Part shown: positions 1 to 9,166 of the stretch, piece by piece
Position numbering within the stretch: the stretch's first letter is position 1
Layout: every line of letters starts with the position of its first letter
Assembly (NCBI GenBank): GCA_947428835.1
Contig: CANENE010000008.1
Span: 29,167-93,166 of the forward strand
Length of the DNA: 64,000 bases
Direction of reading: 5' to 3'
DNA from: an uncultured bacterium
Lineage (GTDB): Bacteria; Cyanobacteriota; Vampirovibrionia; Gastranaerophilales; Gastranaerophilaceae
Notes under the pieces: generated by a model
Told to the model about the DNA's origin: nothing
Seen by the model: only the letters and a program-made list of their open reading frames with translations
The model's database searches: none
Made by a program: the position numbers and the translations under genes

Positions 1-1472
1 CATTTATTTTCAAAGTTTTGTACAACCTGCATACCTGAAATATTAACGTTATTTGCCCCAACTACAGTAGAAACCAAAGCCACCATATTGGGTTTATTTG
101 TATGAGGGACTAAAAGCATATGTTCTTTTGGTTCAATACTTGTAATATATTTGTCAATTTTTGTAATTCTTTTTATGCCTTTAGCAATTAAAGTGCCCTC
201 AACTTCAATACAGTTGTTGTCTGTCACTATTTTTACCATTATGTTGTCGTTTGGATTATTGGTTTTAGTGCTTTTTACTTCAATTCCTCTTTCTTTTGCA
301 ATGATTGGGGTGTTAACGTAATTAACACCTGTTACATTTGTGCTTAAGACTCCTTTTAAAATAGCAATTTCAAGAGGGGTGATATCTAAAGAAGCTAATT
401 TTCCCGAAAAATCAATTGCTATTTGTTTAATTGAGCCTTCTGTGATTTGCGCTGCAATTTGAGCGATATTTTCGCACAATTCCATATAATCTTTAACGGG
501 TTCTAATTTGCCGGGTTTGAGTGCCGGAATATTAATAGCACTTGTTGCATCTTTGCCTGATAGCACGTCTGCTACTTGGCTTGCAACATCTACTGCAACA
601 TTAATTTGAGCTTCTGATGTACTTGCTCCAAGATGAGGAGTTAAAATTGCTTTGTTTCCGAGTGTTAAAAGAGGTGAATTTGCAACATTTTTTTCATCTT
701 CGAAAACATCAATTGCGCATCCTGCAACAAGACCTTCTTTTATTGCTTCACAAAGGTCATTTTCATTAACGATTCCGCCTCTTGCACAATTTATTATTCT
801 TACACCTTTTTTCATTTTAACAATTGTATCTTTATTGATTAAATTAGTTGTATCATTTGTTTTTGGTGTATGAATTGTAATATAATCACAAACAGGCCAA
901 AAATCATCAAGGTTTTCAATATAGGTTGCTCTTGATTTTTCAACAATTTCTTTATTTGAAAATGGGTCATATACAAATACTTTCATTCCCAAAGCCATTG
1001 CAACATTTGCAACGTGGTGGCCAATTTTTCCAAAGCCGATTACACCAAGATTTTTATTAAAAACTTCAACTCCAGTGAATTTAGATCTTTCCCAAAGCCC
1101 TTGTTTAATTGATGCATCTGCAACAGGGATATTTCTTGATACTGCCATCATCATTGCAATTGTGTGCTCTGCTGCGGCGTGAGTGTTGCCATCTGGTGAA
1201 TTTACAACGATAATACCTTTTTTTGTTGCAGCATTTACATCTATATTATCAACCCCTACACCTGCTCTAGCAATAATTTTGATGTTTTTTGCAGCATCTA
1301 TAACTTTGCTTGTGATTTTGGTTTGCGAACGTATTAAAATCGCATCATAGTTTCCTATTATTTCGCACAATTTGTCTTCATCCATTGTAGCCAAATTATC
1401 GACATCTGCGACTTTAGATACGATATTAACAGCTAAATCATTGATTTTATCAGTAATTAGCACATGCGCCAT
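1..1472 (-). CDS. serA: D-3-phosphoglycerate dehydrogenase, partial (3' end outside window)
   Basis: First committed step of serine synthesis: NAD-dependent oxidation of 3-phosphoglycerate to 3-phosphohydroxypyruvate in the cytosol. Translating the reverse strand from the ATG at 1472 gives about 490 residues, starting [15 protein letters not shown]. Seen are the D-isomer dehydrogenase catalytic domain, a Rossmann segment ([13 protein letters not shown]), the NCARGG motif and a TPHLGAST motif. After these come the intervening (ASB) domain and the beginning of a C-terminal ACT domain. Family members with this layout run about 525 residues, so roughly the last 35 are missing to the left. A strong Shine-Dalgarno (GGAGGAG, complement of 1481-1487) fixes the start. 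It is read towards the window edge, after the GNAT gene on the same strand. Confidence 0.95.
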   Translation of the reverse strand, partial: MAHVLITDKINDLAVNIVSKVADVDNLATMDEDKLCEIIGNYDAILIRSQTKITSKVIDAAKNIKIIARAGVGVDNIDVNAATKKGIIVVNSPDGNTHAAAEHTIAMMMAVSRNIPVADASIKQGLWERSKFTGVEVFNKNLGVIGFGKIGHHVANVAMALGMKVFVYDPFSNKEIVEKSRATYIENLDDFWPVCDYITIHTPKTNDTTNLINKDTIVKMKKGVRIINCARGGIVNENDLCEAIKEGLVAGCAIDVFEDEKNVANSPLLTLGNKAILTPHLGASTSEAQINVAVDVASQVADVLSGKDATSAINIPALKPGKLEPVKDYMELCENIAQIAAQITEGSIKQIAIDFSGKLASLDITPLEIAILKGVLSTNVTGVNYVNTPIIAKERGIEVKSTKTNNPNDNIMVKIVTDNNCIEVEGTLIAKGIKRITKIDKYITSIEPKEHMLLVPHTNKPNMVALVSTVVGANNVNISGMQVVQNFENK

Positions 1473-1505
1473 TATTCATTCTCCTCCGGTTTTATTTATT
1501 AGCTA

Positions 1506-2480
1506 TCAGCCTTTTAAAAGATAAGCCTGCGGGTATTTATATGAAAGCTTGAAACCTGCAGATTCATACATTTTAAATGCGCTTTGCAGATTTAAATCAA
1601 GACTTGCATTTAATTCTTTAAGCTCAACAATTCCGCCTTGATGTAATTTAATTATATCTGCCACAGCAGCCCTTACAAGAGGTGTTGAAAGCTTTTGCCC
1701 TCTGTTTTCTTCAAGCAAACCTATCAAAGGAAGATTACAGATGCCGTCTGTTGTGACATTTGCAAGGCAGAAGCCGGCAATTTTATTTTCATACAATAAA
1801 ATTTTGCTTGCCTGTGGAAGAAATCTTCCATATATTGACGTTGTAATTTTGTGTGTTATATCTTTACAACCTTCAAGAGTGGCAAATCTGTTATCAAAAT
1901 TGACATCTGATGAAAATTTGAATGAATTGTGGATACAAGAAGCCAGTTCATCAAAATAAATATCTCTATACGGGGTCAATTTGTAGCCGATTGGAAGGTC
2001 GGCAGGGTTGAATTCCAACAGCCCTTTTAAGAATTCTTTGTTTTGAACATCAAAAACCATAACGCCTGTGTCTACAAAATTGAAACCAAAGTTTTGAACA
2101 TCATTTCTAAAGCTTTCTTGAACACCAAGCATTGCATAGCTAACAATTGAATGTTTTCTTAAAGAGCGGGTTTGTTCCATAAATTTTTCAAAAAGACATT
2201 TTCTTCTTTCGTTGATATCAATATCTCCAAGACAATGAACAACAAAAACTTCAATGACATCTTTTGGAACTGTAGTATAAGCTAAAAATCCTGTAGGAAT
2301 TGAATCTTCAAGCAAAATGATGCAGCTTATAAGATTTTTTTGAAAAGAGTCTAAAAAATCTTCATAATTTAAAGGTTCTATTTCAAACTTATAATCGCTT
2401 CGGGCGCGATTTTTAAAATCATTATATGCGCCTTGAAATATTCTGAAATACTTTTCTTCTAATATGGCTGTTTCATACAT
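1506..2480 (-). CDS. GNAT-family N-acetyltransferase, two-domain
   Basis: About 324 residues from the ATG at 2480. That start is preferred because GAGGAAA lies 8 nt before it; the reading frame can be extended to a TTG at 2537 but no ribosome site precedes that. The C-terminal half has the GNAT fold signature: a beta-strand, then an acetyl-CoA loop region around ENRGQKLSTPLV, then N-x-x-S...AFKMYESAGFKLSYKY near the end. The N-terminal half looks like a second, diverged GNAT domain. The substrate cannot be told. It lies 30 nt upstream of serA on the same strand and may be co-transcribed. Confidence 0.7.
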   Translation of the reverse strand: MYETAILEEKYFRIFQGAYNDFKNRARSDYKFEIEPLNYEDFLDSFQKNLISCIILLEDSIPTGFLAYTTVPKDVIEVFVVHCLGDIDINERRKCLFEKFMEQTRSLRKHSIVSYAMLGVQESFRNDVQNFGFNFVDTGVMVFDVQNKEFLKGLLEFNPADLPIGYKLTPYRDIYFDELASCIHNSFKFSSDVNFDNRFATLEGCKDITHKITTSIYGRFLPQASKILLYENKIAGFCLANVTTDGICNLPLIGLLEENRGQKLSTPLVRAAVADIIKLHQGGIVELKELNASLDLNLQSAFKMYESAGFKLSYKYPQAYLLKG

Positions 2481-2579
2481 AACAACTGTTTCCTCGGATA
2501 CTTTTCTTAAGTGTACCACAAATAATGCGGTTTTCAAAATTTTATGTATAGTTTTGTGAAATAAATACTATTATTGTAT

Positions 2580-2608
2580 TTGTTATTTTATTTTGTTTAG
2601 GTTATTAT
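2580..2608 (+). promoter_or_regulatory. Putative sigma-70-type promoter of rpsO
   Basis: TTGTTA (2580-2585), a 17-nt spacer, then TATTAT (2603-2608), placed about 30 nt before the rpsO ATG. Only the motif match and position support it. Confidence 0.5.
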
Positions 2609-2641
2609 ATACCTCGAAGTATAACGAAAAAAGGAAAAATT

Positions 2642-2911
2642 ATGTCAATTAACTTGAAAAACAAAAAAGAAATTATTGCTAAATTTGGCAAAAACGAAAA
2701 AGATTCAGGCAACATTGAAGTTCAAATTGCAATGTTATCTCAAAAAATTTCTGAATTAACAGAGCACCTAAAATCTAACAAGAAAGATTTTCAGGCAAAA
2801 AGAGGTCTTCTTGTTATGGTAGGCAGAAGAAAAGGAATGTTAACTTATCTAAAAAGCGTGGATTTGGAAAAATACCGTGCGTTAATTAAAAAACTTAACA
2901 TAAGAGGTTAA
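2642..2911 (+). CDS. rpsO: 30S ribosomal protein S15
   Basis: Binds 16S rRNA early in assembly of the small-subunit platform. At 89 residues it has exactly the family length. It shows the conserved EVQIAMLS...ITELTEHLK-type helix (here ISELTEHLKSNKKDF) and the RGLLVMVGRRKGMLTYLK motif. AAAGGAAAAATT precedes the ATG. It is monocistronic, with its own promoter and a strong terminator downstream. Confidence 0.98.
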   Translation: MSINLKNKKEIIAKFGKNEKDSGNIEVQIAMLSQKISELTEHLKSNKKDFQAKRGLLVMVGRRKGMLTYLKSVDLEKYRALIKKLNIRG

Positions 2912-2942
2912 TCTTTTAGTTTAATAAATAATTTCAAGTTAA

Positions 2943-2974
2943 ATACCACAGGAGTTATACCCTGTGGTATTTTT
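2943..2974 (+). terminator. Rho-independent terminator of rpsO
   Basis: Perfect 10-bp stem ATACCACAGG (2943-2952) / CCTGTGGTAT (2961-2970), an 8-nt loop and a T-tract. It rules out starts for the next gene that fall inside it, such as a GTG at 2964. Confidence 0.9.
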
Positions 2975-2999
2975 AATTGTTTATGTTAATATAGCTTGT

Positions 3000-4367
3000 A
3001 TGTCTGAACTTAAAAGAACCCTATCTTTAAAAGATGCAATTTCAATTGTTGCAGGCTCTATGATTGGAAGCGGCATTTTTATAGTTTCTTCTTATATAGC
3101 GAAAAGTACAAATTCAAGCATACTTTTAATTCTAACCTGGATTTTGGCAGGGATAGTGACATTGCTTGGAGCACTTTGCTATGGGGAATTATCTTCAACA
3201 TTGCCTGATGAAGGCGGGCAATATATATATTTAAAGAAAATATATTCTAAAAAAATTGCATTTATTTACGGTTGGACACTGTTTCTTGTTATTCAGACAG
3301 GAACGCTTGCGGCAGTTAATATTGCATTTGCAAAATTTATAGGAATCCTTGTTCCTTCTATTTCAGCAGCTAATCTTCTTATACATATAGGAAATTACTC
3401 TTTTTCAACCGAACAATTATTTGCAATGTTTAGTGTTTTGTTTATAACATTTATAAATTCAAGAGGAATAAAAGCCGGAATAATAACCCAAAATATTTTT
3501 ACATTTACAAAAATAGCTTCAATGATTTTAATAATTTTAACAGGATTATTTTTCGGGTTTAATTTTGACACTTTAATAAGTAATTTTTCCTTTGCAAACA
3601 ATGACATAGCATTTAACTATGAAACCATAAAAACCCTTATAATAAGCGTAGTTGGAGCTTTATTTGCCTCAATCACCTGGAACAATGTAACATTTGTAAC
3701 TTCTGAAATAAAACATCCCGAAAAAAATATTAAAAAAGCTCTTATAATAGGCGCAGGGCTTGTAATTGCCATATATTTTATGTTGAATATTATTTATTTA
3801 TCCTCGCTTGATTTTGAGTTAATTAAACAATCGCCTGATGGCATTGTTGTTGCACAATTAATGAATATGATTTTAGGCAAGAAAGCACTTTTAATAATTG
3901 CTGTTGTTATTTCGATTTCTGCTTTTGGCTGTGCAAACGGAATGATTTTAACAGGCTCGAGAATATACTATAAAATGGCAAAAGACAGGGTATTTTTTAG
4001 AAGGCTTGCTTTTATAGATAGACGTACAAAAGTCCCTGTTAATTCATTGTGGCTGCAATGTTTTTGGATATGTGTTTTAGTTGCATGGGGAAATTATATG
4101 CAGTTGTTGGATTATGTTATATATTCTTCAATAATTTTTTATGCAGTTACAATTTTTGGTATTTTCAAAATGAGAAGAAAATATACAAATAATTTTGGTA
4201 AATTTAGAGTTCCAAATATTACGATAGTGTCATTTTTGATATTAGTTTTTTTAATTATTGCATTTCTTACAATATACAAACCAATTTATACGGTACCCGG
4301 TCTAATTGTAAGTTTTCTCGGCATACCTGTGTATAATTTTTGGAATTTTAGGAAAAATAAGATATAA
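3000..4367 (+). CDS. APC-superfamily amino acid permease
   Basis: Inner-membrane amino acid/polyamine transporter of 455 residues with about 12 hydrophobic segments. The N-terminal helix-1 motif is clear: LSLKDAISIVAGSMIGSGIF has the unwound GSGIF substrate-binding stretch of the APC family. A second hallmark is the DEGGQYIYLKKIYSK stretch after helix 2. The ATG at 3000 is chosen because the frame's earlier GTG (2964) lies in the rpsO terminator. No Shine-Dalgarno is seen; a TAATAT box ends 7 nt before the ATG, suggesting a leaderless message. Substrate is not predictable from sequence alone. Confidence 0.88.
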   Translation: MSELKRTLSLKDAISIVAGSMIGSGIFIVSSYIAKSTNSSILLILTWILAGIVTLLGALCYGELSSTLPDEGGQYIYLKKIYSKKIAFIYGWTLFLVIQTGTLAAVNIAFAKFIGILVPSISAANLLIHIGNYSFSTEQLFAMFSVLFITFINSRGIKAGIITQNIFTFTKIASMILIILTGLFFGFNFDTLISNFSFANNDIAFNYETIKTLIISVVGALFASITWNNVTFVTSEIKHPEKNIKKALIIGAGLVIAIYFMLNIIYLSSLDFELIKQSPDGIVVAQLMNMILGKKALLIIAVVISISAFGCANGMILTGSRIYYKMAKDRVFFRRLAFIDRRTKVPVNSLWLQCFWICVLVAWGNYMQLLDYVIYSSIIFYAVTIFGIFKMRRKYTNNFGKFRVPNITIVSFLILVFLIIAFLTIYKPIYTVPGLIVSFLGIPVYNFWNFRKNKI

Positions 4368-4368
4368 T
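4340..4368 (+). promoter_or_regulatory. Leaderless-type promoter of the WYL regulator pair
   Basis: TTGGAA (4340-4345), a 17-nt spacer, TATAAT (4363-4368). Only 6 nt separate the -10 box from the ATG at 4375, so transcription should start at or next to the initiation codon. It lies inside the end of the permease gene. Confidence 0.6.
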
Positions 4369-4374
4369 TAACAT

Positions 4375-5304
4375 ATGAAAAAGTATGTGGCGGATGATTC
4401 CATCTTTGAACTTTTGTTTGTATATAGATTATTGTTCGAAGGTGCTCATACAATTGAAGATATTCAAGATGAGTTTTTGCATGAAAGTCAAACAATCAGT
4501 GCAGAAAAGATTTTAAGCTGCATTAAAGCCTTAAAAAAATATGGTGTTAAAGTTGAAGCTTTTAAGCTTGATACAACAGTTTCGTATAGGGTATCAAGGC
4601 AAGGGTATAGTGAAATTAAATTTTCAAAAGAAGAACTTAGAATTCTAAGCGATGTAAAAAAACTTCTTGTTGCAAGAAAAAACTACGATAGTATCCAAAG
4701 TGCAATAAAATTTTTATATAAAGTAGCATTTTTTGTAAAAGATACAGATAAAAGGCAAGATGTAACGGATTTTGGATATTTTTCCACTTTGAATTGGTTT
4801 ATGATTACCAAATTAAAAGAACATTGTAAAAATAAAGATATAATTGTGCTGGATTATATAACTCCTGAAGGAAAAGGAAGATATATAACTTTTCATGCTG
4901 ACAATCTTGAGCTTAATCCTAAGTCTAACAGATTATATTTAAATGGTGTATACAAAGAAAAATCTGAATATTTGCTTGCAAGTTTGCCTGTAGATAGAAT
5001 TTTCATGATAAAAAAAGTTATTAAAAAGCAGACTCCTTTTGATATTAGAATGAAGGTTATAACATATAAAATTTCAAAGAAAATGTATGAAAGTATAAAA
5101 CTTGAAAAAGAAGAAAGAGTACTGCAAGTACAAAAAAAATTCGTAACCATACAAAGAATTGTAGAAAATGAATTTAAAACTGTACAAAAATTGCTTACGT
5201 ATTGCCCTCAGCTTTATTATGTAAGTGATGACAAGATAAGAAATATTCTGATTGAAAAATTAGAAATTCTAAAGGAAAATTATGAGAAAACGCAGTACAA
5301 TTGA
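4375..5304 (+). CDS. WYL-domain transcriptional regulator (PafB/PafC-like), first of a pair
   Basis: 309 residues. An N-terminal winged-helix-like region (about 1-75) precedes a WYL-like beta domain around residues 150-220, seen as IIVLDYITPEGKGRYITFHADNLELNPKS followed by LYLNGVYKEKSEYLLASLPVDRI. This is the usual pattern of a ligand-sensing WYL domain ending in a D-R-I strand. A C-terminal extension (WCX-like) follows. WYL proteins commonly regulate stress responses and defence genes, often as adjacent pairs or fusions. It overlaps the next gene by 23 nt, so translation is probably coupled. The target is unknown. Confidence 0.7.
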   Translation: MKKYVADDSIFELLFVYRLLFEGAHTIEDIQDEFLHESQTISAEKILSCIKALKKYGVKVEAFKLDTTVSYRVSRQGYSEIKFSKEELRILSDVKKLLVARKNYDSIQSAIKFLYKVAFFVKDTDKRQDVTDFGYFSTLNWFMITKLKEHCKNKDIIVLDYITPEGKGRYITFHADNLELNPKSNRLYLNGVYKEKSEYLLASLPVDRIFMIKKVIKKQTPFDIRMKVITYKISKKMYESIKLEKEERVLQVQKKFVTIQRIVENEFKTVQKLLTYCPQLYYVSDDKIRNILIEKLEILKENYEKTQYN

Positions 5305-6160
5305 AGATAAATATGCAATAAAAATTGTGTCAAAATTGCTCGAAAAACCAATAAGTTCCGGCGAATTTGATAAATATTTGGACTACAACACAAGAAAAGC
5401 GCACAATTTATTGCAAGATATAAAAAGAGCCGGATTTGAAGTTGTAAGAAAAAATCATTATCTTGAAATTAAAAAAATAGAAACAAAGCTTGATATAGAG
5501 GAAAAAGAGGCAAGTATCCTTGCATATTTTTTAATGTTATCTTCTTTTTTACTTCCTCAATATAAAACGGAAGTTTTATGCAGAGTATTGGAAAAAATTC
5601 TTATCATATCAAACAGGACAGAATTGATTAATATCTTCAATAAATTTGATTATTTTAAAATGGCAAATTTCAATGCAGATTATCAGGAAAAATTAAAGGC
5701 AATTCAGGATTATATTGCAAATAAACAACAGCTTAGGGTGATTTTAAAAACAAAGGAAGAAATGAAGTTAAAACCCATTGAATTTGAATGGGAAGATGAA
5801 ACAATTATGATTAAATTTATGGATGAAAGAAAAAAAGACATAATAAAAATTGCTATTCAAGATATTGTAAAAATAATTCCAAAAGGAAAAAGAAAATACA
5901 CGCCTGCCACAAAAGAAACCTTTTTTGAATTAAAGGGAAAGCTTGCACTATCATACCTTTTGAAAGATGAAGAAAGAATGGTAGACAGTCTTGAAGATTC
6001 TATTATTGTTGCAAACAGTTCGGGAAATAAAACAGAACTATTTAAAAGACTCTTAAAATATGGTGAATTTTGTGAAATAATTCTCCCGAAAACCCAAAAA
6101 GAGGAATTTGAAGATATAATTTGTGCTTCTTTAAAAAATCTAAAAGCAAATAATGCATAA
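5282..6160 (+). CDS. WYL-like regulator, second of a pair (degenerate)
   Basis: 292 residues; AAAGGAAAA precedes its ATG inside the end of the first WYL gene. The architecture copies its partner: an N-terminal helix-turn-helix-like segment (TRKAHNLLQDIKRAGFEV), a helical linker, then a WYL-like strand set around QLRVILKTKEEMKLKPIEFEWEDETIMIKF and a closing DIVKIIPKGKRK. The W-Y-L residues themselves are not obvious, so assignment rests on layout and on the pairing. It probably acts with its partner as a heterodimer, as known PafB-PafC do (inference). Confidence 0.6.
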   Translation: MRKRSTIEDKYAIKIVSKLLEKPISSGEFDKYLDYNTRKAHNLLQDIKRAGFEVVRKNHYLEIKKIETKLDIEEKEASILAYFLMLSSFLLPQYKTEVLCRVLEKILIISNRTELINIFNKFDYFKMANFNADYQEKLKAIQDYIANKQQLRVILKTKEEMKLKPIEFEWEDETIMIKFMDERKKDIIKIAIQDIVKIIPKGKRKYTPATKETFFELKGKLALSYLLKDEERMVDSLEDSIIVANSSGNKTELFKRLLKYGEFCEIILPKTQKEEFEDIICASLKNLKANNA

Positions 6161-6225
6161 ATAAGCCTAAATATCATATATTCATATGTAATCATTAATA
6201 GATTTTTTATATAGAATTATAAGGT

Positions 6226-7023
6226 ATGTTCGAACTAGAAAAAACTCTAACCTATAGAGCCTTTTTGCTTTTGCTTGGTTTAAGCAGAGAGTTTCTTATA
6301 ACGCTTGGAAACATTGGACGCGATTTTTCGCATGTTTTGGCGTATATTTTGAGTTTAAAAATTAACGTGCGAGAAACTATAGAGCAGGCAAAAAGATTTG
6401 CTTTTGATAGTTTGCCTATCAGTTTAACTATTGTCGGAATGACATCGGCTATTATTGCAATGCAATTAGCTCCGGAACTTGCAAAGCAAGGGGCCGCTGA
6501 CTATACAGGGATGCTATCTGCAATTGTTATGATAAGAGAGCTTGCTGTTGTTATGAGCGGCTTTGCAATTATTTCGATGGTAGGATCATCTTTTGCATCT
6601 GAAATTGCTTCAATGTCAGTGACACAGCAGATTAATGCAATGAAAGTTTTAAAAGTTGATCCTGTTGAATATTTGATAGTTCCAAGATTTGCAGCGGGTG
6701 TGTTGTTTATGCCTGTTGTTTTTGTTGTGGCTGCAACATTCGGGCTTTTTTGCGCAGGATTAGTTTCGCATTATTGTGCGGATTTGAGTATTTTAAACTA
6801 CATAACATCTTTATGGCGCGGGCTTGTAGTTAAAGATATAATGATTGCAATATTAAAATCATCCTTCTTTGGAGGGACGATAGCTCTCATTAGCTGCTCA
6901 ATGGGCTTTTCAACCAGAGGCGGAGCGAAAGAAGTCGGAATTGCAACAACAAAAGCAGTTGTTTGGTCGTTTTTGGCAATTGCTATTTGGGATTTTATTT
7001 TTGCATCGATATTTTATCTATAA
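6226..7023 (+). CDS. mlaE: MlaE-family ABC lipid transporter permease
   Basis: Inner-membrane permease of the MCE-type phospholipid transport complex. At 265 residues it matches the family length and has about five to six hydrophobic segments. Typical stretches are the MIRELAVVMSGFAIISMVGSSFASEIASM core and the following INAMKVLKVDPVEYLIVPR motif. A TAGAAT box ends 8 nt before the ATG. Followed after 12 nt by mlaF and then mlaD, the normal MlaE-F-D order. In this lineage and in cyanobacteria/plastids (TGD1-3) the complex moves lipid between membranes. Confidence 0.93.
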   Translation: MFELEKTLTYRAFLLLLGLSREFLITLGNIGRDFSHVLAYILSLKINVRETIEQAKRFAFDSLPISLTIVGMTSAIIAMQLAPELAKQGAADYTGMLSAIVMIRELAVVMSGFAIISMVGSSFASEIASMSVTQQINAMKVLKVDPVEYLIVPRFAAGVLFMPVVFVVAATFGLFCAGLVSHYCADLSILNYITSLWRGLVVKDIMIAILKSSFFGGTIALISCSMGFSTRGGAKEVGIATTKAVVWSFLAIAIWDFIFASIFYL

Positions 7024-7035
7024 TAAAGAGGAAAA

Positions 7036-7761
7036 ATGAGCTTAGAAGTTAAAAATTTAATTAAAGTATTTGATAATAAACGTGTTTTAAATAATATCTC
7101 TTTTAAGGTAGAAGATGGGCAAACACTCGGAGTGGTTGGGTTTTCCGGTTCAGGTAAATCTACACTTTTAAAAATAATTTCGGGTATTTTATATGAAGAT
7201 GAAGGGCAAATAATATATCCCGATGATGCTGAAATTGCAATGTCTTTTCAATATTCAGCCCTTTTTGATTTTTTAAACGTCTATGATAATATTTCATTTC
7301 CTCTTGTAGAAAGAAAGGAATTCAGAGACAAATACACAAAAGAACAAATTGATGAAATTGTAAATGAAAAACTTCAAATGGTTGGTCTACAAGGCATTGA
7401 AGATAAATTTCCATCAGAATTATCAGGTGGTATGCAAAAAAGGGTGGCATTTGCCAGAGCCATCGTCACAAATCCTAAAATAATTTTATATGATGAACCT
7501 ACAGCAGGGCTTGATCCTGTTACATCCACCATAATTGAAGATTATATAGTACAATTAAAAAAAGAATTAAATGCCTCTTGTGTTGTAGTAACGCACCAGC
7601 TTTCGACAATTAAAAGGGCGGTAGATAGAGTAATTATGCTCTATCAGGGAAATATTGTTTTTGAAGGAAATGTCGAAGAACTTTTATCAGGAACAAATGA
7701 ATATGCAAAACAATTTGTAAATGCAACAGTAGAAGGACCTATGAATATAGCCCAAAAATAA
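7036..7761 (+). CDS. mlaF: MlaF-family ABC lipid transporter ATPase
   Basis: ATPase that energises the MCE lipid transporter. 241 residues with Walker A (GFSGSGKST), Q-loop (SFQYSALFDFLNV), signature LSGGMQKRVAFARA, Walker B (IILYDEPTAGLDP) and H-switch (VVTHQ). AGAGGAAAA precedes the ATG. It sits between mlaE and mlaD in one operon. Confidence 0.95.
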   Translation: MSLEVKNLIKVFDNKRVLNNISFKVEDGQTLGVVGFSGSGKSTLLKIISGILYEDEGQIIYPDDAEIAMSFQYSALFDFLNVYDNISFPLVERKEFRDKYTKEQIDEIVNEKLQMVGLQGIEDKFPSELSGGMQKRVAFARAIVTNPKIILYDEPTAGLDPVTSTIIEDYIVQLKKELNASCVVVTHQLSTIKRAVDRVIMLYQGNIVFEGNVEELLSGTNEYAKQFVNATVEGPMNIAQK

Positions 7762-7783
7762 AAATAATTTAAAGGAAAACAAA

Positions 7784-9166
7784 ATGGATATTAATAGCAA
7801 AACGGATAAAAAATTTAAACATACATCTGCACTTAAGGTTGGTGTTTTAACTCTTAGTGCGATTTTGATTTTAATTTTTACGGTGCTTTGGATTAAAGGA
7901 AGAAGCTTATCGGGCGGCGAAAGAATAGATTTGATATTTAAAGATGTCAACGGTATGCGTGCAGGTTCTGCCGTCCAGATGATGGGGCTTAGAATCGGCC
8001 AGGTTGAAGATATCTCTCCTGTAATAAATGGCAAAGACAGCTTCGTTAAATTGCGTTTTGTGGTAACCGAAAAAGGGGTTAAAATTCCATATGCTTCGAT
8101 TATTTCTATACAACAATCCGGAATTATAGGCGAACAGTTTCTTGAAGTTACTCCACCCAAGGTTTTTCATATATATAGCGAATTTCCAAACAGCAGATTT
8201 TCAATCAAAAAAAATGATGATATCTATATGGAATTATCCCAGGGTTTAAGCAAAGTCGGAAAAGTTGAAGATTATGAACTTGTTAAAAGAGCTCAGATTC
8301 CTTTTGAGCTTAGAGAAAAAATCAAAACAACAAATGTATTAAGACTTGATTATACCCTAAATCTTCCGGGGCTTATTTTAGATAATCAAATGTTAAAATT
8401 AAAAATCAAAAATGGTGATTTACTAATATATTTAGAAGACGGCGAAATTCCATCCACTCCAAAAGAAGGCTTAAAATATACAGTAATTGAGCCTATGAGA
8501 TTGTCTGATTTTATGGATTTACAATTCAGAGCGGCTAAATCTCTTGCTCAAACAAATGATAAGATAAATGAAATTCTATCGGATGAATTTGTAGACGGCT
8601 TAAAAACCTCTGTTGATAATATAAGAATACTTACACAAAATGCAAATACAACTCTTGATAAAGCAAGTGCTTTAATTGATTCAAGCAAAGCTGAAATTGA
8701 AAGCATGATAAGCCAGTCAGAAGATTTGATAACAAGTTTAACAAAATTATCAAATAACTTAAATGTATTGGTTTCTGATGAAACTCTTAAAAATGATGTA
8801 GTTGGAAGCCTTAAATCAATTGGAAAAATGTCATCAAATATAAATAAAATCTTAGAAACAAAAGAAACACAAGAAATTATATGTAATATTGATGAAACAA
8901 TGAAAAATTTATCTGAAATTACAAATTATGTAAATGAGTATACAAAAGATGATAAATTAAAAGAAGACATTAAAAATACAGTTACAAATCTTTCAAATAT
9001 AACCCAAAACATATCTAAGATTATGTCTGATTACAATAAACTTGAAGATAATGAAAAATTAAAATTGAAACAAACTATAAAAGATGTTACTGTAATTACA
9101 AACAATCTTAAAAAATTCTCGGAAAAATTAAATAAAAGGTTTTTACTATTCAGGTTGATGTTCTAA
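7784..9166 (+). CDS. mlaD: MlaD/MCE-domain substrate-binding protein with long coiled-coil tail
   Basis: 460 residues. A single N-terminal transmembrane anchor (about 18-38, ALKVGVLTLSAILILIFTVLW) precedes an MCE domain (about 45-125) with the GLRIGQVEDI motif and an SIISIQQSGIIGEQFLEV stretch. The remaining two thirds is largely helical and hydrophilic, consistent with an extended coiled coil like that of TGD2/cyanobacterial MCE proteins. That could form a tunnel across the envelope. AAAGGAAAACAAA precedes the ATG. Its TAA overlaps the ATG of lpxK (TAATG). Confidence 0.9.
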   Translation: MDINSKTDKKFKHTSALKVGVLTLSAILILIFTVLWIKGRSLSGGERIDLIFKDVNGMRAGSAVQMMGLRIGQVEDISPVINGKDSFVKLRFVVTEKGVKIPYASIISIQQSGIIGEQFLEVTPPKVFHIYSEFPNSRFSIKKNDDIYMELSQGLSKVGKVEDYELVKRAQIPFELREKIKTTNVLRLDYTLNLPGLILDNQMLKLKIKNGDLLIYLEDGEIPSTPKEGLKYTVIEPMRLSDFMDLQFRAAKSLAQTNDKINEILSDEFVDGLKTSVDNIRILTQNANTTLDKASALIDSSKAEIESMISQSEDLITSLTKLSNNLNVLVSDETLKNDVVGSLKSIGKMSSNINKILETKETQEIICNIDETMKNLSEITNYVNEYTKDDKLKEDIKNTVTNLSNITQNISKIMSDYNKLEDNEKLKLKQTIKDVTVITNNLKKFSEKLNKRFLLFRLMF